From the NCBI GenBank assembly GCA_017616475.1, contig JAFZYD010000105.1, positions 1-57,670 on the forward strand: DNA of 57,670 nt, read 5' to 3'. The notes under the pieces are model-generated. The model made no database searches. It was not told where the DNA came from and saw only the letters and a list, made by a program, of their open reading frames with translations. Below are positions 50,269 through 57,670 of the stretch, in pieces (within the stretch, counting starts at the first letter, position 1; every line of letters begins with the position of its first letter). This stretch comes from Bacteroidales bacterium (lineage in GTDB: Bacteria; Bacteroidota; Bacteroidia; Bacteroidales; UBA932). A program made the translations under genes and the position numbers.

Positions 50269-50811
50269 TTATTTCCAGAAAGGAAGGTCCTTCATACTGC
50301 AAATCGTACCTCCGTAGATGTTCTTGATATACTCAAGGCCACGGTCGCAGTCTTCCTGGGTCAGGGTGTCGGTGGTTTCGCGCGGAACAACAATATTGAA
50401 GCCGCGGAAGAAAGCATCGGCGCTGGTGTGACGGCAGCAGCAGTCGGCCTGCCAGCCGGTGATGATGACTGTGTCTACGCCCAACTCGCGAAGGTCAAGC
50501 TCCAGGGGAGTCTGGAAGAAACCGCTGTAGGTCTTCTTAGGGATGATGATGTCGCCGGGTTGGGGTTTGAGTTCGTCTATAACCTCTGCGCCCCAGGTGC
50601 CCTCAACTGCGTGGGGACCCCAAACCTTAAATTCCTTGTCAACCTCGGGAGTGTGGCTGTCGTTGGCATAGAAAACGGGCACGCCTGCTGCGCGGGCCTT
50701 CTCGCAGAGCTCCTTGATGGGTTCTATGATTCTTTTGATTCTGGGATGGGCAATCGATCCCGATACAAAATCGTTGACCAGGTCAACGACGATGACTGCA
50801 TATTTACTCAT
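50269..50811 (-). CDS. Isochorismatase-fold cysteine hydrolase (nicotinamidase-like)
   Basis: A 180-residue cytoplasmic hydrolase. Catalytic triad positions: Asp10 (VIVVDLVNDF), Lys92 or Lys93 (IPKKTYSGFF) and Cys125 in the unusual run ADCCCRHTS. The run of three cysteines around the nucleophile is notable; most members have one. Members cleave amides such as nicotinamide, ureidoacrylate or related; the substrate is not clear. The gene is first of a two-gene unit with the glycosyltransferase and has a -7 element TATATTTG on the minus strand at 50856-50849. Confidence 0.82.
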   Translation of the reverse strand: MSKYAVIVVDLVNDFVSGSIAHPRIKRIIEPIKELCEKARAAGVPVFYANDSHTPEVDKEFKVWGPHAVEGTWGAEVIDELKPQPGDIIIPKKTYSGFFQTPLELDLRELGVDTVIITGWQADCCCRHTSADAFFRGFNIVVPRETTDTLTQEDCDRGLEYIKNIYGGTICSMKDLPFWK

Positions 50812-50848
50812 TTTAAGTCAGGTTAAAATTAAACGACAATTGTTTATA

Positions 50849-50886
50849 CAAATATAAAGCCGATTTTGTAATTTTGACTAATTTTG
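50849..50886. promoter_or_regulatory. Divergent -7 elements between the isochorismatase gene and glsA
   Basis: Minus strand TATATTTG (50856-50849) faces the hydrolase. On the plus strand two TAATTTTG elements, 50869-50876 and 50879-50886, face glsA, so two start points 10 bp apart are possible. Confidence 0.55.
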
Positions 50887-50909
50887 AACTCGCAAATAAC
50901 TGTTTTTAT

Positions 50910-51734
50910 ATGAGCGAAACTCCCGTTCCCCGGCCCGATCTGGCCATAGACCTGGATAAAGTCGTTGCCGAAAAGTTTCCCGGCAAAAAAATTCCCAAAT
51001 GGTTCCTGAACTGGATGAAGCGTTTCATCCACCAGGATTTCCTCAACGGAATGATTACCAAGGGCTACGAAGGCATTGAATTCTGCACCGAGGGCATCAA
51101 ATATCTGGATGTCAAGCTGGATGTAGAAGGGTTGGAAAACGTGGTGGTGCCGGAGGGCTCGCTTATTTGCTTTACCAGCAACCATCCGCTGGGCGGCATC
51201 GACGGCGTGGCGCTGGCCAGCGTCGTGGGTGAGAATTTCGGGCACAACGTCCGCTTTCTGGTGAACGATTTTCTTATGGCACTGCCTGGCATCAAATCTA
51301 TGAGCGTCCCCATCAACAAGACGGGCGCCCAGGCGCGCGACCTGCCCAAAATGATTCACGATGTGTATCATTCAAATAATAATCTTATGATTTTCCCCGC
51401 CGGCCTGTGCTCACGCAAAATAAACGGCAAAATACAGGACCTCCCGTGGGGCAAGAATTTCATTAAGATGTGCCGCGAGACCAACCGCTACGTGGTGCCC
51501 ATCCACTTTATTGGCCGCAACAGCAACCGCTTCTACAACATAGCCAACATTTGCAAGTGGCTCAAGTTGAAATTCAATTTTGCTATGTTGTTCCTGCCGG
51601 ACGAGATGTACCGCCAGCGTGGCGGCACTTTCAAGGTTATTTTTGGGAAACCCATCCCCGCCGAGGCTTTCGACAAGAGCAAGTCCGATGCCGACTGGGC
51701 TGCCTGGGTACGTGAAAAAGTATATGAACTTTAG
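50910..51734 (+). CDS. glsA: Acyltransferase, likely glycine-lipid O-acyltransferase
   Basis: A 274-residue PlsC-like acyltransferase; ATG at 50910 is preferred because the frame upstream runs into the promoter. Motif block I is NHPLGGIDG (His and Asp catalytic, spaced by five residues as in the hemolysin-type group), block III is MIFPAGLCSRK and a later block reads VPIHFIGRNSNR. In B. thetaiotaomicron GlsB N-acylates glycine and GlsA then O-acylates the product to make glycine lipids, and the two genes are adjacent. Here the acyltransferase precedes the GNAT-type gene by 3 nt. The lipids (commendamide and related) matter for stress resistance. Alternative: generic 1-acylglycerol-phosphate acyltransferase. 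Confidence 0.75.
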   Translation: MSETPVPRPDLAIDLDKVVAEKFPGKKIPKWFLNWMKRFIHQDFLNGMITKGYEGIEFCTEGIKYLDVKLDVEGLENVVVPEGSLICFTSNHPLGGIDGVALASVVGENFGHNVRFLVNDFLMALPGIKSMSVPINKTGAQARDLPKMIHDVYHSNNNLMIFPAGLCSRKINGKIQDLPWGKNFIKMCRETNRYVVPIHFIGRNSNRFYNIANICKWLKLKFNFAMLFLPDEMYRQRGGTFKVIFGKPIPAEAFDKSKSDADWAAWVREKVYEL

Positions 51735-51737
51735 ATT

Positions 51738-52793
51738 ATGGAAAAGATAATAGATCCTGTAAGCCTGGACCTTCTGCTCTCCGAGCTTACCCCCGACAAG
51801 AAACTGTGCAACACCAACAAAGGCGGCAACGTGATATATGTGGTGGACGCCCACGACTCCCCCAACGTTATGCAGGAGATTGGCCGTCTGCGCGAGATTT
51901 CGTTCCGCGAAGGGGGCGGCGGCAGCGGTCTGGCGGCCGATATAGACGAGTTTGACACAATGGAGGTGCCCTACAAGCAGATTGTGGTTTGGGACCCCGA
52001 TTCCCAGGCCATTCTGGGCGGCTACCGCTACATCCTGGGCCCCGATGTAAAACTGCGCGAAGACGGGCAGCCGATACTGGCCACCACCCATATGTTCCGC
52101 TTCAGCGACGTATTTATAAAGGAATATCTGCCGCACGTTATGGAGCTCGGGCGCAGTTTTGTGACGCCCGAATACCAAAGTTCGCGCGCCGGCGCCAAGG
52201 CCATCTACGCCCTGGACAACCTTTGGGACGCCATAGGCGCCGTGGTGCAGGAGCATCCCGGCATCATCTATTTCTTTGGCAAGATGACTATGTACCCTTC
52301 GTACGACCGCCCTTCCCGCGACCTTATTCTCCATTTTTTGTGGAAGCACTTCCCCGACCCGGAGGAGCTGGTGCGCCCCATCAAGCCCGTTATGCCGGAG
52401 ACCAGTGCCCGCCTTATGGACCTGATTCTCAAGGACTCAGAGTTCAAGGACGACTACCGCAACCTCAAGGATGCGGTGCGCAAGTTGGGTACCAACATCC
52501 CGCCGCTGGTGAACTCCTATATGAACAGTTCCCCCTCTATGAAGATGCTGGGCACCGCCATAAACGACGAATTCTCCGACGTAGAGGAAACGGGTATTAT
52601 GGTGTGCTACAACGAGATGTACCCGGAAAAACGCGACCGCCACACCCTGAGTTCCGTGACAGAGTGGGTCAGCAAGGTGCGCAAGCGCTTCCCCAAGATC
52701 AACGACGATTCAATGGAGCGGCTCAAAGAGCGCCGCAGCAGCCGCAAGAACGTAATCTTTGAGAGGTTCAAACGCAAAAGAAACAAATCCTGA
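51738..52793 (+). CDS. glsB: GNAT-type N-acyltransferase, likely glycine N-acyltransferase
   Basis: A 351-residue protein of the OlsB/hemolysin-like GNAT group: IGRLREISFREGGGGSG, YKQIVVWDPDSQAILGGYRYILG, and VMELGRSFVTPEYQ, the arrangement of acyl-ACP-dependent N-acyltransferases. The C-terminus (about 290-351) is long and strongly basic (RRSSRKNVIFERFKRKRNKS), consistent with membrane association. Together with the upstream acyltransferase it fits the glsB-glsA pair of Bacteroides glycine lipids. The TGA shares its A with the ATG of the next gene (TGATG), so expression is coupled. Confidence 0.75.
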   Translation: MEKIIDPVSLDLLLSELTPDKKLCNTNKGGNVIYVVDAHDSPNVMQEIGRLREISFREGGGGSGLAADIDEFDTMEVPYKQIVVWDPDSQAILGGYRYILGPDVKLREDGQPILATTHMFRFSDVFIKEYLPHVMELGRSFVTPEYQSSRAGAKAIYALDNLWDAIGAVVQEHPGIIYFFGKMTMYPSYDRPSRDLILHFLWKHFPDPEELVRPIKPVMPETSARLMDLILKDSEFKDDYRNLKDAVRKLGTNIPPLVNSYMNSSPSMKMLGTAINDEFSDVEETGIMVCYNEMYPEKRDRHTLSSVTEWVSKVRKRFPKINDDSMERLKERRSSRKNVIFERFKRKRNKS

Positions 52794-53242
52794 TGCTGAC
52801 TCCGGATTTTGAACAGACCTGGCAGAGGATTGCCCCAGGCTATATGGCCGACGCTGTCCGGGAATTCAACGGCTACCCGGAGGTGGTGCTGGCCTGGGCC
52901 GCCTATCTGGGGGCCGCCGTCGCCTGCCTTTGGGACCGCGACTGGACCTCCTATAAAGACTGCGACTACTCCTTCTACTGCGGCGAGAAGGGCTTCGACT
53001 ATATGGACGAGCACATCACAAAGGATATCCTCGGGCTGGAGCTGGACAGTGAGGAGGCCCTCGCCCTGGCTGCTTTCTTTCGTTCCAAGGCTACCGAAGC
53101 CTACGATTTGCTGCGCCACAGCGGCGTAGAGCCCGGCAGCGTGGACGCCTTCAACGCCGTTTCTGCCGCCATATATACAATGTACACCCTCGGCGCCAGC
53201 CACATTTTGGCCAAACTCGGTTACAAGTGGTCCCAAGCCTGA
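52793..53242 (+). CDS. Conserved-type protein of unknown function coupled to glsB
   Basis: A 149-residue cytoplasmic, mainly alpha-helical protein rich in aromatic residues (WTSYKDCDYSFYCGEKGFDYMDEH) and acidic positions; no signal peptide or membrane segment. I do not recognise a named domain. The start overlaps the glsB stop by one base, and 7 nt separate its stop from the P1 peptidase. Its position suggests an accessory role in acyl metabolism, but nothing in the sequence supports a particular activity. Confidence 0.7.
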   Translation: MLTPDFEQTWQRIAPGYMADAVREFNGYPEVVLAWAAYLGAAVACLWDRDWTSYKDCDYSFYCGEKGFDYMDEHITKDILGLELDSEEALALAAFFRSKATEAYDLLRHSGVEPGSVDAFNAVSAAIYTMYTLGASHILAKLGYKWSQA

Positions 53243-53249
53243 TTCCGTT

Positions 53250-54371
53250 ATGAAAAGAATTCTGTTTTTTGCCTTGCTGGCCGCCATTACGGTATCTTTT
53301 GACGCCTCCGCCCAGAAGCGGATGCGCGACTGGGGCATCACCTATGGCGTTTTCTCTCCCGGACCGCTTAATGCCATTACGGACGTGGCGGGCGTCACGG
53401 TGGGCCACCGCACGCTGGACGACGGCGACCGTATGCACACCGGCGTCACTGCAATAATCCCGCACCAGGGCAATGTCTTTCTGAAGAAATGCCCCGCCGC
53501 GGTGTATGTCGGCAACGGCTACGGCAAGCTGGCGGGTGTTACGCAAATCCAGGAGCTGGGGACAATAGAGACTCCCATCATCTTGACGAATACTCTGAAT
53601 GTCGCCGAGGGCATCCGGGCGCTTATTTCCTACACCCTGACGCGGCCGGGCTGCGAAACGGTGGGCAGCGTCAACGCCGTGGTGGGCGAGACCAACGACG
53701 GCGTTCTGAACGACGTCCGCGCCCGCTATGTCACCGAGACTAATGTGCTGGAGGCCATCTTCTCTGCACACAGCGGGCCGGTGGAAGAGGGCAATGTGGG
53801 CGCCGGCCGCGGCACCGTTGCGTTCGGCATCAAGGGCGGCATAGGCACATCTTCCCGCGTATTGCCGGAGTCGATGGGCGGCTATACCGTCGGCGTGCTG
53901 GTCCAGACCAACTATGGCGGCTCTTTGAAAATTGCCGGCGTGGAAATCGGTGAGATGATGAAAAAACGCGCTGCAGTGCGGCAGGACGTTGACGGCTCCT
54001 GTATGATAATCGTGGCCACCGACGCACCGGTGGATGCCCGCAACCTGGAAAGGATTGCGGAGCGGGCCTTTATGGGGCTGGCGGTCACCGGCGGCATAGC
54101 GGCCAACGGCAGCGGCGACTACGCAATTGCTTTTTCTAATTGCCCCTCCAACCTGGTGGATGCCGGCACCGACTTCTACACTCCCACCCTGCTCCACAAC
54201 GACGATATGTCGGGCCTCTTTGCGGCCACCATCGAAGCCACCGCCGAGGCTATTTGGAACTCCCTCTTTATGGCCGAGACCCTCACCGGCAAAGACGGCC
54301 GCACCGTCCCCTCCCTCGACGCCGAATGGGCCGCCGGGGTCATCAAGGCCGCCCGGAAGGCTGGGAAATAG
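53250..54371 (+). CDS. P1-family (DmpA-like) peptidase, secreted
   Basis: A 373-residue member of family P1/S58 (L-aminopeptidase D-Ala-esterase/amidase, DmpA-like, BapA). Signal peptide ending ASA-Q, then RMRDWGITYGVFSPGPLNAITDVAGVTVGH, the standard start of the family. The autoprocessing site that exposes the N-terminal Ser nucleophile is expected around GIKGGIGTSSR (about residue 195-205). The C-terminal half contains the conserved IIVATDAPVDARNLERIAERAFMGL. These N-terminal nucleophile hydrolases release N-terminal residues, including beta- or D-amino acids. Last gene of the glsA unit. Confidence 0.88.
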   Translation: MKRILFFALLAAITVSFDASAQKRMRDWGITYGVFSPGPLNAITDVAGVTVGHRTLDDGDRMHTGVTAIIPHQGNVFLKKCPAAVYVGNGYGKLAGVTQIQELGTIETPIILTNTLNVAEGIRALISYTLTRPGCETVGSVNAVVGETNDGVLNDVRARYVTETNVLEAIFSAHSGPVEEGNVGAGRGTVAFGIKGGIGTSSRVLPESMGGYTVGVLVQTNYGGSLKIAGVEIGEMMKKRAAVRQDVDGSCMIIVATDAPVDARNLERIAERAFMGLAVTGGIAANGSGDYAIAFSNCPSNLVDAGTDFYTPTLLHNDDMSGLFAATIEATAEAIWNSLFMAETLTGKDGRTVPSLDAEWAAGVIKAARKAGK

Positions 54372-54426
54372 GGGTTGGTGTTTACGTATAGTTACGGCGT
54401 AAAAAGCCGGCTTCAGCCGGCCGGCG

Positions 54427-54446
54427 CCCTGCGCCGCAGGGGTTTT
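54427..54446 (+). terminator. Candidate terminator after the P1 peptidase gene
   Basis: CCCTGC-GCC-GCAGGG followed by GTTTT. A second hairpin GCCGGC-TTCA-GCCGGC lies just upstream (54406-54421). The T run is short, so this is a weak call. Confidence 0.45.
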
Positions 54447-54456
54447 AGGGGGCAGA

Positions 54457-54552
54457 GCCTATAATTCTGGGCGCTGCCCAGACCCGCCGCTCCAGCCTTG
54501 CTATCACTCAATCCACCCTGCCCGGCTTCCGCTATCGCCTGCTGGCGATTAC
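54457..54552 (+). repeat. Structured dispersed repeat R2, copy 2
   Basis: Homologous to 25041-25140. First hairpin is TGGGC-GCT-GCCCA, one base pair shorter than in copy 1 on both arms; second hairpin ATCGCC-TGCT-GGCGAT. Shared segments: CCGCCGCTCC, CTTGCTATC, ACCCTGCCCG, CGCTATCGCCTG. Confidence 0.8.
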
Positions 54553-54554
54553 TA

Positions 54555-54586
54555 ACAAAAAAGCCGCATTTCTGCGGCTTTTTTGT
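54555..54586 (-). terminator. Terminator of the str-operon/tRNA transcript (symmetrical)
   Basis: 14-bp perfect stem ACAAAAAAGCCGCA (54555-54568) with TGCGGCTTTTTTGT (54573-54586), loop TTTC. It works on both strands and its first base is the 3' base of the tRNA. Confidence 0.88.
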
Positions 54587-54659
54587 GGTCCCTGCAGGGC
54601 ATGATCCTGCGACCCCCTGATTATGAGTCAGATGCTCTAACCAACTGAGCTAAGGGACC
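54586..54659 (-). tRNA. tRNA with CAT anticodon (tRNA-Met, or tRNA-Ile2)
   Basis: A 74-nt cloverleaf on the minus strand: acceptor GGTCCCT/AGGGACC, D arm GCTC...GAGC, anticodon loop CTCATAA (anticodon CAT), T stem GCAGG/CCTGC and discriminator A; no encoded CCA. The T loop is ATCATGC instead of the usual TTCRANN, an uncommon change including loss of A58. Elongator Met and lysidine-modified Ile tRNAs share this anticodon and cannot be separated with certainty here. It lies 67 nt downstream of rpsJ on the same strand and may be processed from that transcript. Confidence 0.88.
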
Positions 54660-54726
54660 GTTTCCGGTGCAAATATATGCAAACTATCCGGAACTAGTAG
54701 TGTGTTGTTATTCTTTCTTGCGAAAA

Positions 54727-55035
54727 TTAGTTGACTTTGATCTCTACGTCCACACCGCTGGGGAGCTCGAGGCGCATAAGCGCGTCGATGGTCTTGGGGT
54801 TGGAAGAATAGATGTCAACCAGACGTGCGAAAGAACTGAGTTCAAACTGTTCGCGAGCCTTCTTGTTCACGAAAGTCGAGCGGTTCACAGTGAAGATCTT
54901 CTTGTCTGTGGGCAGCGGAATAGGACCGCTGACAACAGCGCCAGTGCTCTTGACTGTCTTTACGAGCTGGTCGGTGGATTTGTCCACCAACGCGTGGTCG
55001 TAAGATTTCAATTTGATTCTGATTTTTTGACTCAT
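54727..55035 (-). CDS. rpsJ: 30S ribosomal protein S10
   Basis: A 102-residue S10: [46 protein letters not shown], and [14 protein letters not shown] are standard. S10 belongs to the head of the 30S subunit and also to the NusB-NusE antitermination complex. It starts 20 nt after fusA, the Bacteroidales order rpsL-rpsG-fusA-rpsJ. In Bacteroides rplC follows; here a tRNA and a terminator follow instead. Confidence 0.98.
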   Translation of the reverse strand: MSQKIRIKLKSYDHALVDKSTDQLVKTVKSTGAVVSGPIPLPTDKKIFTVNRSTFVNKKAREQFELSSFARLVDIYSSNPKTIDALMRLELPSGVDVEIKVN

Positions 55036-55055
55036 TATATAACTGTTTTTGAATT

Positions 55056-57161
55056 TTATTCTCCAATAAATTTGCGTCCCAGACGCTGCACTACCTCCCT
55101 CGCAATATTAGTGGGGACCTCTTCGTAGTGACTGAACTCCATCGAACTGGTGGCACGGCCGCTGGACAGGGTGCGCAGCACGGTAACATAGCCGAACTGC
55201 TCTGACAGCGGAACCAGCGCCTTGAGTATGCGTGCGTTGCCCTTGGAATCCATATCCTGGATTTGACCGCGCCTGCGGTTGAGATCGCCCTGGATGTCGC
55301 CCATATATTCTTCCGGTGTCACCACCTCGAGTTTCATTATGGGCTCCATAAGCACCGGCTTGCACTTGGGCAGCGCGTTGCGGAATGCCAGGTTGGCGCA
55401 AATCTCAAACGACAGGGAGTCGGAATCGACAGGATGATAGGCTCCGTCCAGAAGGCGGACCTTCATAGACATTACCTGATAGCCTGCCAGCACGCCGTTG
55501 GACATAGAACTCTTGAATCCCTTCTCCACAGCGGGAATGAACTCGCGCGGGATGTTGCCGCCCTTGACTTCGTCGATAAACTGGAGCCCGGACACGCCCT
55601 CGTCGGCAGGAGAAATCTCCGCAACGATGTCGGCATACTTGCCGCGGCCGCCGGTCTGCTTGCTGAAGGTCTCGTGGATCTGGTAAGAGCCGCGAATCGC
55701 CTCCTTGTAGTTGACCTGCGGTGCGCCCTGGTTAATCTCCACGCCGAATTCACGGCGCAGACGGTCTATGATTATGTCAAGGTGAAGCTCGCCCATACCG
55801 CTTATTATGGTCTGCCCGGTTTCCGCATCGGTCTCGACGGTGAAGGTCGGGTCCTCCTCGGAGAGTTTGGACAGCGCGAGGGCCAGTTTGTCTATGTCGG
55901 CCTGGGTCTTGGGCTCCACAGCCACGCCAATGACGGGCTCGGGGAACACCATAGATTCCAGTACGACAGGTTTGTCTTCGACGCAAATTGTGTCGCCTGT
56001 ACGCAACTCCTTGAACCCGACTGCGGCGCAGATATCACCTGCCTCCACAAAGTCTATGGGGTTCTGCTTGTTGCTGTGCATTTGATACAGGCGTGCAACA
56101 CGTTCCTTTTTGTCTGTGCGGGTATTGAGCACATAGGAGCCTGAATCCAGGCGCCCGGAATATGCCCTGAGGAAGGCTAGACGGCCCACAAACGGGTCGG
56201 TGGCGATTTTGAACACAAGGGCGCAGAACGGGGCGTTCGCGTCCGGCTTGCGTTCAACCTCCGCACCGGTCTTGGGATTGGTGCCGAACACGCTGCCGAC
56301 GTCCAGCGGACTGGGCAGGTAGCGCACTACGGCGTCCAGGAGAAACTGTATGCCCTTGTTTTTGAAAGACGAGCCGCAGCAGGTCGGCACCGCCGACATA
56401 CTGAGGGTCGCCTTGCGAAGGGCTGCAATTATCTCCTCTTCCGTGATTGAAGCTGGGTCGTCGAAGAACTTCGCCATAAGGGCGTCGTCGCTTTCGGCAA
56501 CCGACTCCAAAAGTTTGTCTCTCCACTCCTGCGCCTCGGACAGCATATCGGCAGGGATATCCTTAATCTCGTAGTTCACGAGCTCGGTGCCGCTATCGTA
56601 ATAAATTGCCTTCATTGCGATAAGGTCCACTATTCCCTCGAAATTGTCCTCGGCTCCGATGGGGAGGCAGATGGGCACTGCGTTGGCGCCCAGTTTGGTG
56701 TGGATCTCTTCCACCACTGCCAGGAAATCGGCTCCCGTGCGGTCCATTTTGTTGACATACGCAATCTTGGGGACGTGGTATTTGTCGGCTTGACGCCATA
56801 CTGTCTCCGATTGCGGCTGTACGCGACCCACGGCGCAGAACGTCGCTATGGTGCCATCGAGCACGCGCAGCGAACGCTCCACCTCAACGGTAAAATCCAC
56901 GTGGCCGGGAGTGTCTATCAGGTTTATCTGATATTTCTCGCCGTCGTGGTTCCAGAAAGCGGTGGTGGCGGCACTCGTGATTGTGATGCCGCGCTCCTGC
57001 TCCTGAACCATCCAGTCCATAGTGGCAGCCCCGTCGTGCACCTCCCCGATTTTGTGAGTCTTGCCTGTATAATACAAGATTCGCTCGCTGGTCGTAGTTT
57101 TGCCGGCATCGATGTGGGCCATGATACCGATGTTCCTCGTGTATGTGAGGTCTCTTGCCAT
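55056..57161 (-). CDS. fusA: Elongation factor G
   Basis: A 701-residue translational GTPase. G1 [10 protein letters not shown]2 RGITI, G3 DTPGH and G4 NKMD are all intact, followed by domains II to V at the usual length. Conserved [15 protein letters not shown] segments of domain V appear near the end. It drives translocation of tRNA and mRNA on the ribosome. It lies 21 nt after rpsG and 20 nt before rpsJ. No second fusA or tuf is in the window. Confidence 0.98.
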   Translation of the reverse strand: MARDLTYTRNIGIMAHIDAGKTTTSERILYYTGKTHKIGEVHDGAATMDWMVQEQERGITITSAATTAFWNHDGEKYQINLIDTPGHVDFTVEVERSLRVLDGTIATFCAVGRVQPQSETVWRQADKYHVPKIAYVNKMDRTGADFLAVVEEIHTKLGANAVPICLPIGAEDNFEGIVDLIAMKAIYYDSGTELVNYEIKDIPADMLSEAQEWRDKLLESVAESDDALMAKFFDDPASITEEEIIAALRKATLSMSAVPTCCGSSFKNKGIQFLLDAVVRYLPSPLDVGSVFGTNPKTGAEVERKPDANAPFCALVFKIATDPFVGRLAFLRAYSGRLDSGSYVLNTRTDKKERVARLYQMHSNKQNPIDFVEAGDICAAVGFKELRTGDTICVEDKPVVLESMVFPEPVIGVAVEPKTQADIDKLALALSKLSEEDPTFTVETDAETGQTIISGMGELHLDIIIDRLRREFGVEINQGAPQVNYKEAIRGSYQIHETFSKQTGGRGKYADIVAEISPADEGVSGLQFIDEVKGGNIPREFIPAVEKGFKSSMSNGVLAGYQVMSMKVRLLDGAYHPVDSDSLSFEICANLAFRNALPKCKPVLMEPIMKLEVVTPEEYMGDIQGDLNRRRGQIQDMDSKGNARILKALVPLSEQFGYVTVLRTLSSGRATSSMEFSHYEEVPTNIAREVVQRLGRKFIGE

Positions 57162-57182
57162 CCTAATCCTTTACGGACAGAT

Positions 57183-57659
57183 TTAGAAGCGGAAGTGAGC
57201 AAAAGCCTTGTTGGCCTCTGCCATCTTGTGCATATCTTCTTTACGCTTGAATGCAGCACCTTCGTTGTTGTAGGCTGCAATTATCTCAGCGCATAACTTT
57301 TCGGCCATTGAGTGACCGGAACGCTTACGGGCGTAGAGTACCATATTCTTCATGGAGATGGAGATTTTGCGTTCAGGTCTGATCTCGGTAGGAACCTGGA
57401 AGTTGGCACCACCTACGCGGCGGCTCTTGACCTCGATCTGGGGAGTGATGTTCTCCAGAGCCTGCTTCCAAACTTCTATCGGAGCCTTGTCAGAATCTTT
57501 CATCTTCTCGCCTACCATATCAATGGCATCGTAAAAAATAGAATACGCGATACTCTTCTTCCCCTGCAACATAAGGTTGTTGACAAAACGTGTTACAAGC
57601 ACGTCGTTGTACTTCGGATCAGGAAGTAGAATCCTCTTTTTAGGCTTCGTCTTTCTCAT
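57183..57659 (-). CDS. rpsG: 30S ribosomal protein S7
   Basis: A 158-residue S7 ([56 protein letters not shown]). It organises the head of the 30S subunit and binds 16S rRNA 3' domain. Complete: its ATG ends at 57659, 11 nt from the window edge; rpsL is expected just beyond. Confidence 0.98.
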   Translation of the reverse strand: MRKTKPKKRILLPDPKYNDVLVTRFVNNLMLQGKKSIAYSIFYDAIDMVGEKMKDSDKAPIEVWKQALENITPQIEVKSRRVGGANFQVPTEIRPERKISISMKNMVLYARKRSGHSMAEKLCAEIIAAYNNEGAAFKRKEDMHKMAEANKAFAHFRF

Positions 57660-57670
57660 TTTTCAACAAA

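Overview
The window comes from a Bacteroidales-type bacterium (phylum Bacteroidota) with a GC-rich genome. Evidence: SusC/SusD genes, TonB-dependent receptors with N-terminal carboxypeptidase-regulatory-like domains, many lipoproteins with BACON or Ig-like domains, promoters of the Bacteroides type (TTTG, about 20 nt, TAnnTTTG), predicted glycine-lipid genes, and the order rpsG-fusA-rpsJ. The species cannot be named from this sequence.

Layout. 1-43 is the 3' part of tRNA-Gly(GCC) with a terminator. 319-11568 is one tight seven-gene operon: TonB receptor, DUF4876-like lipoprotein, DUF6850-like barrel, two gingipain-like C25 peptidases, a papain-like peptidase and a short HmuY-like lipoprotein. 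11658-12646 is a 41-residue peptide gene followed by a fimbrillin-like lipoprotein. 12703-12960 is a small stress-type membrane protein. 13069-19845 holds two large paralogous lipoproteins built from Ig-like, BACON and FISUMP-like modules. 19919-21701 has two copies of a 116-bp double-hairpin repeat around an internally deleted RAYT-like transposase gene and a small lipoprotein; a third, inverted copy lies at 25193-25308. 21786-25047 is a radical SAM/lipoprotein system with two predicted outer-membrane proteins. 25331-26377 holds two divergent BACON lipoproteins. 26381-35007 (minus strand) is a five-gene operon that looks like an extracellular nucleic-acid degradation and uptake locus: OB-fold lipoproteins, two secreted nucleases and a TonB receptor. 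35105-38335 holds an FprA flavodiiron protein, rubredoxin, an oxidoreductase and an M48 lipoprotein protease.

38441-49039 is a polysaccharide utilization locus whose GH3 and two GH144-type enzymes point to beta-1,2-glucan: surface endo-cleavage (GH144), capture and import (SusC/SusD, LamG protein) and hydrolysis of short oligosaccharides (GH3). 49036-50811 (minus) carries a GT4 glycosyltransferase and an isochorismatase-fold hydrolase. 50910-54371 carries likely glycine-lipid genes glsA and glsB, an unknown gene and a P1 peptidase. 54586-57659 (minus) is rpsG, fusA, rpsJ and a CAT-anticodon tRNA; the S10-operon genes that normally follow rpsJ in Bacteroides are absent.

The most unusual signals are the protease/HmuY-like/TonB operon, the nuclease/OB-fold/TonB operon, the double-hairpin repeats around a broken RAYT, a second structured dispersed repeat, the split after rpsJ, and a strong window-wide depletion of the tetranucleotide CATG.
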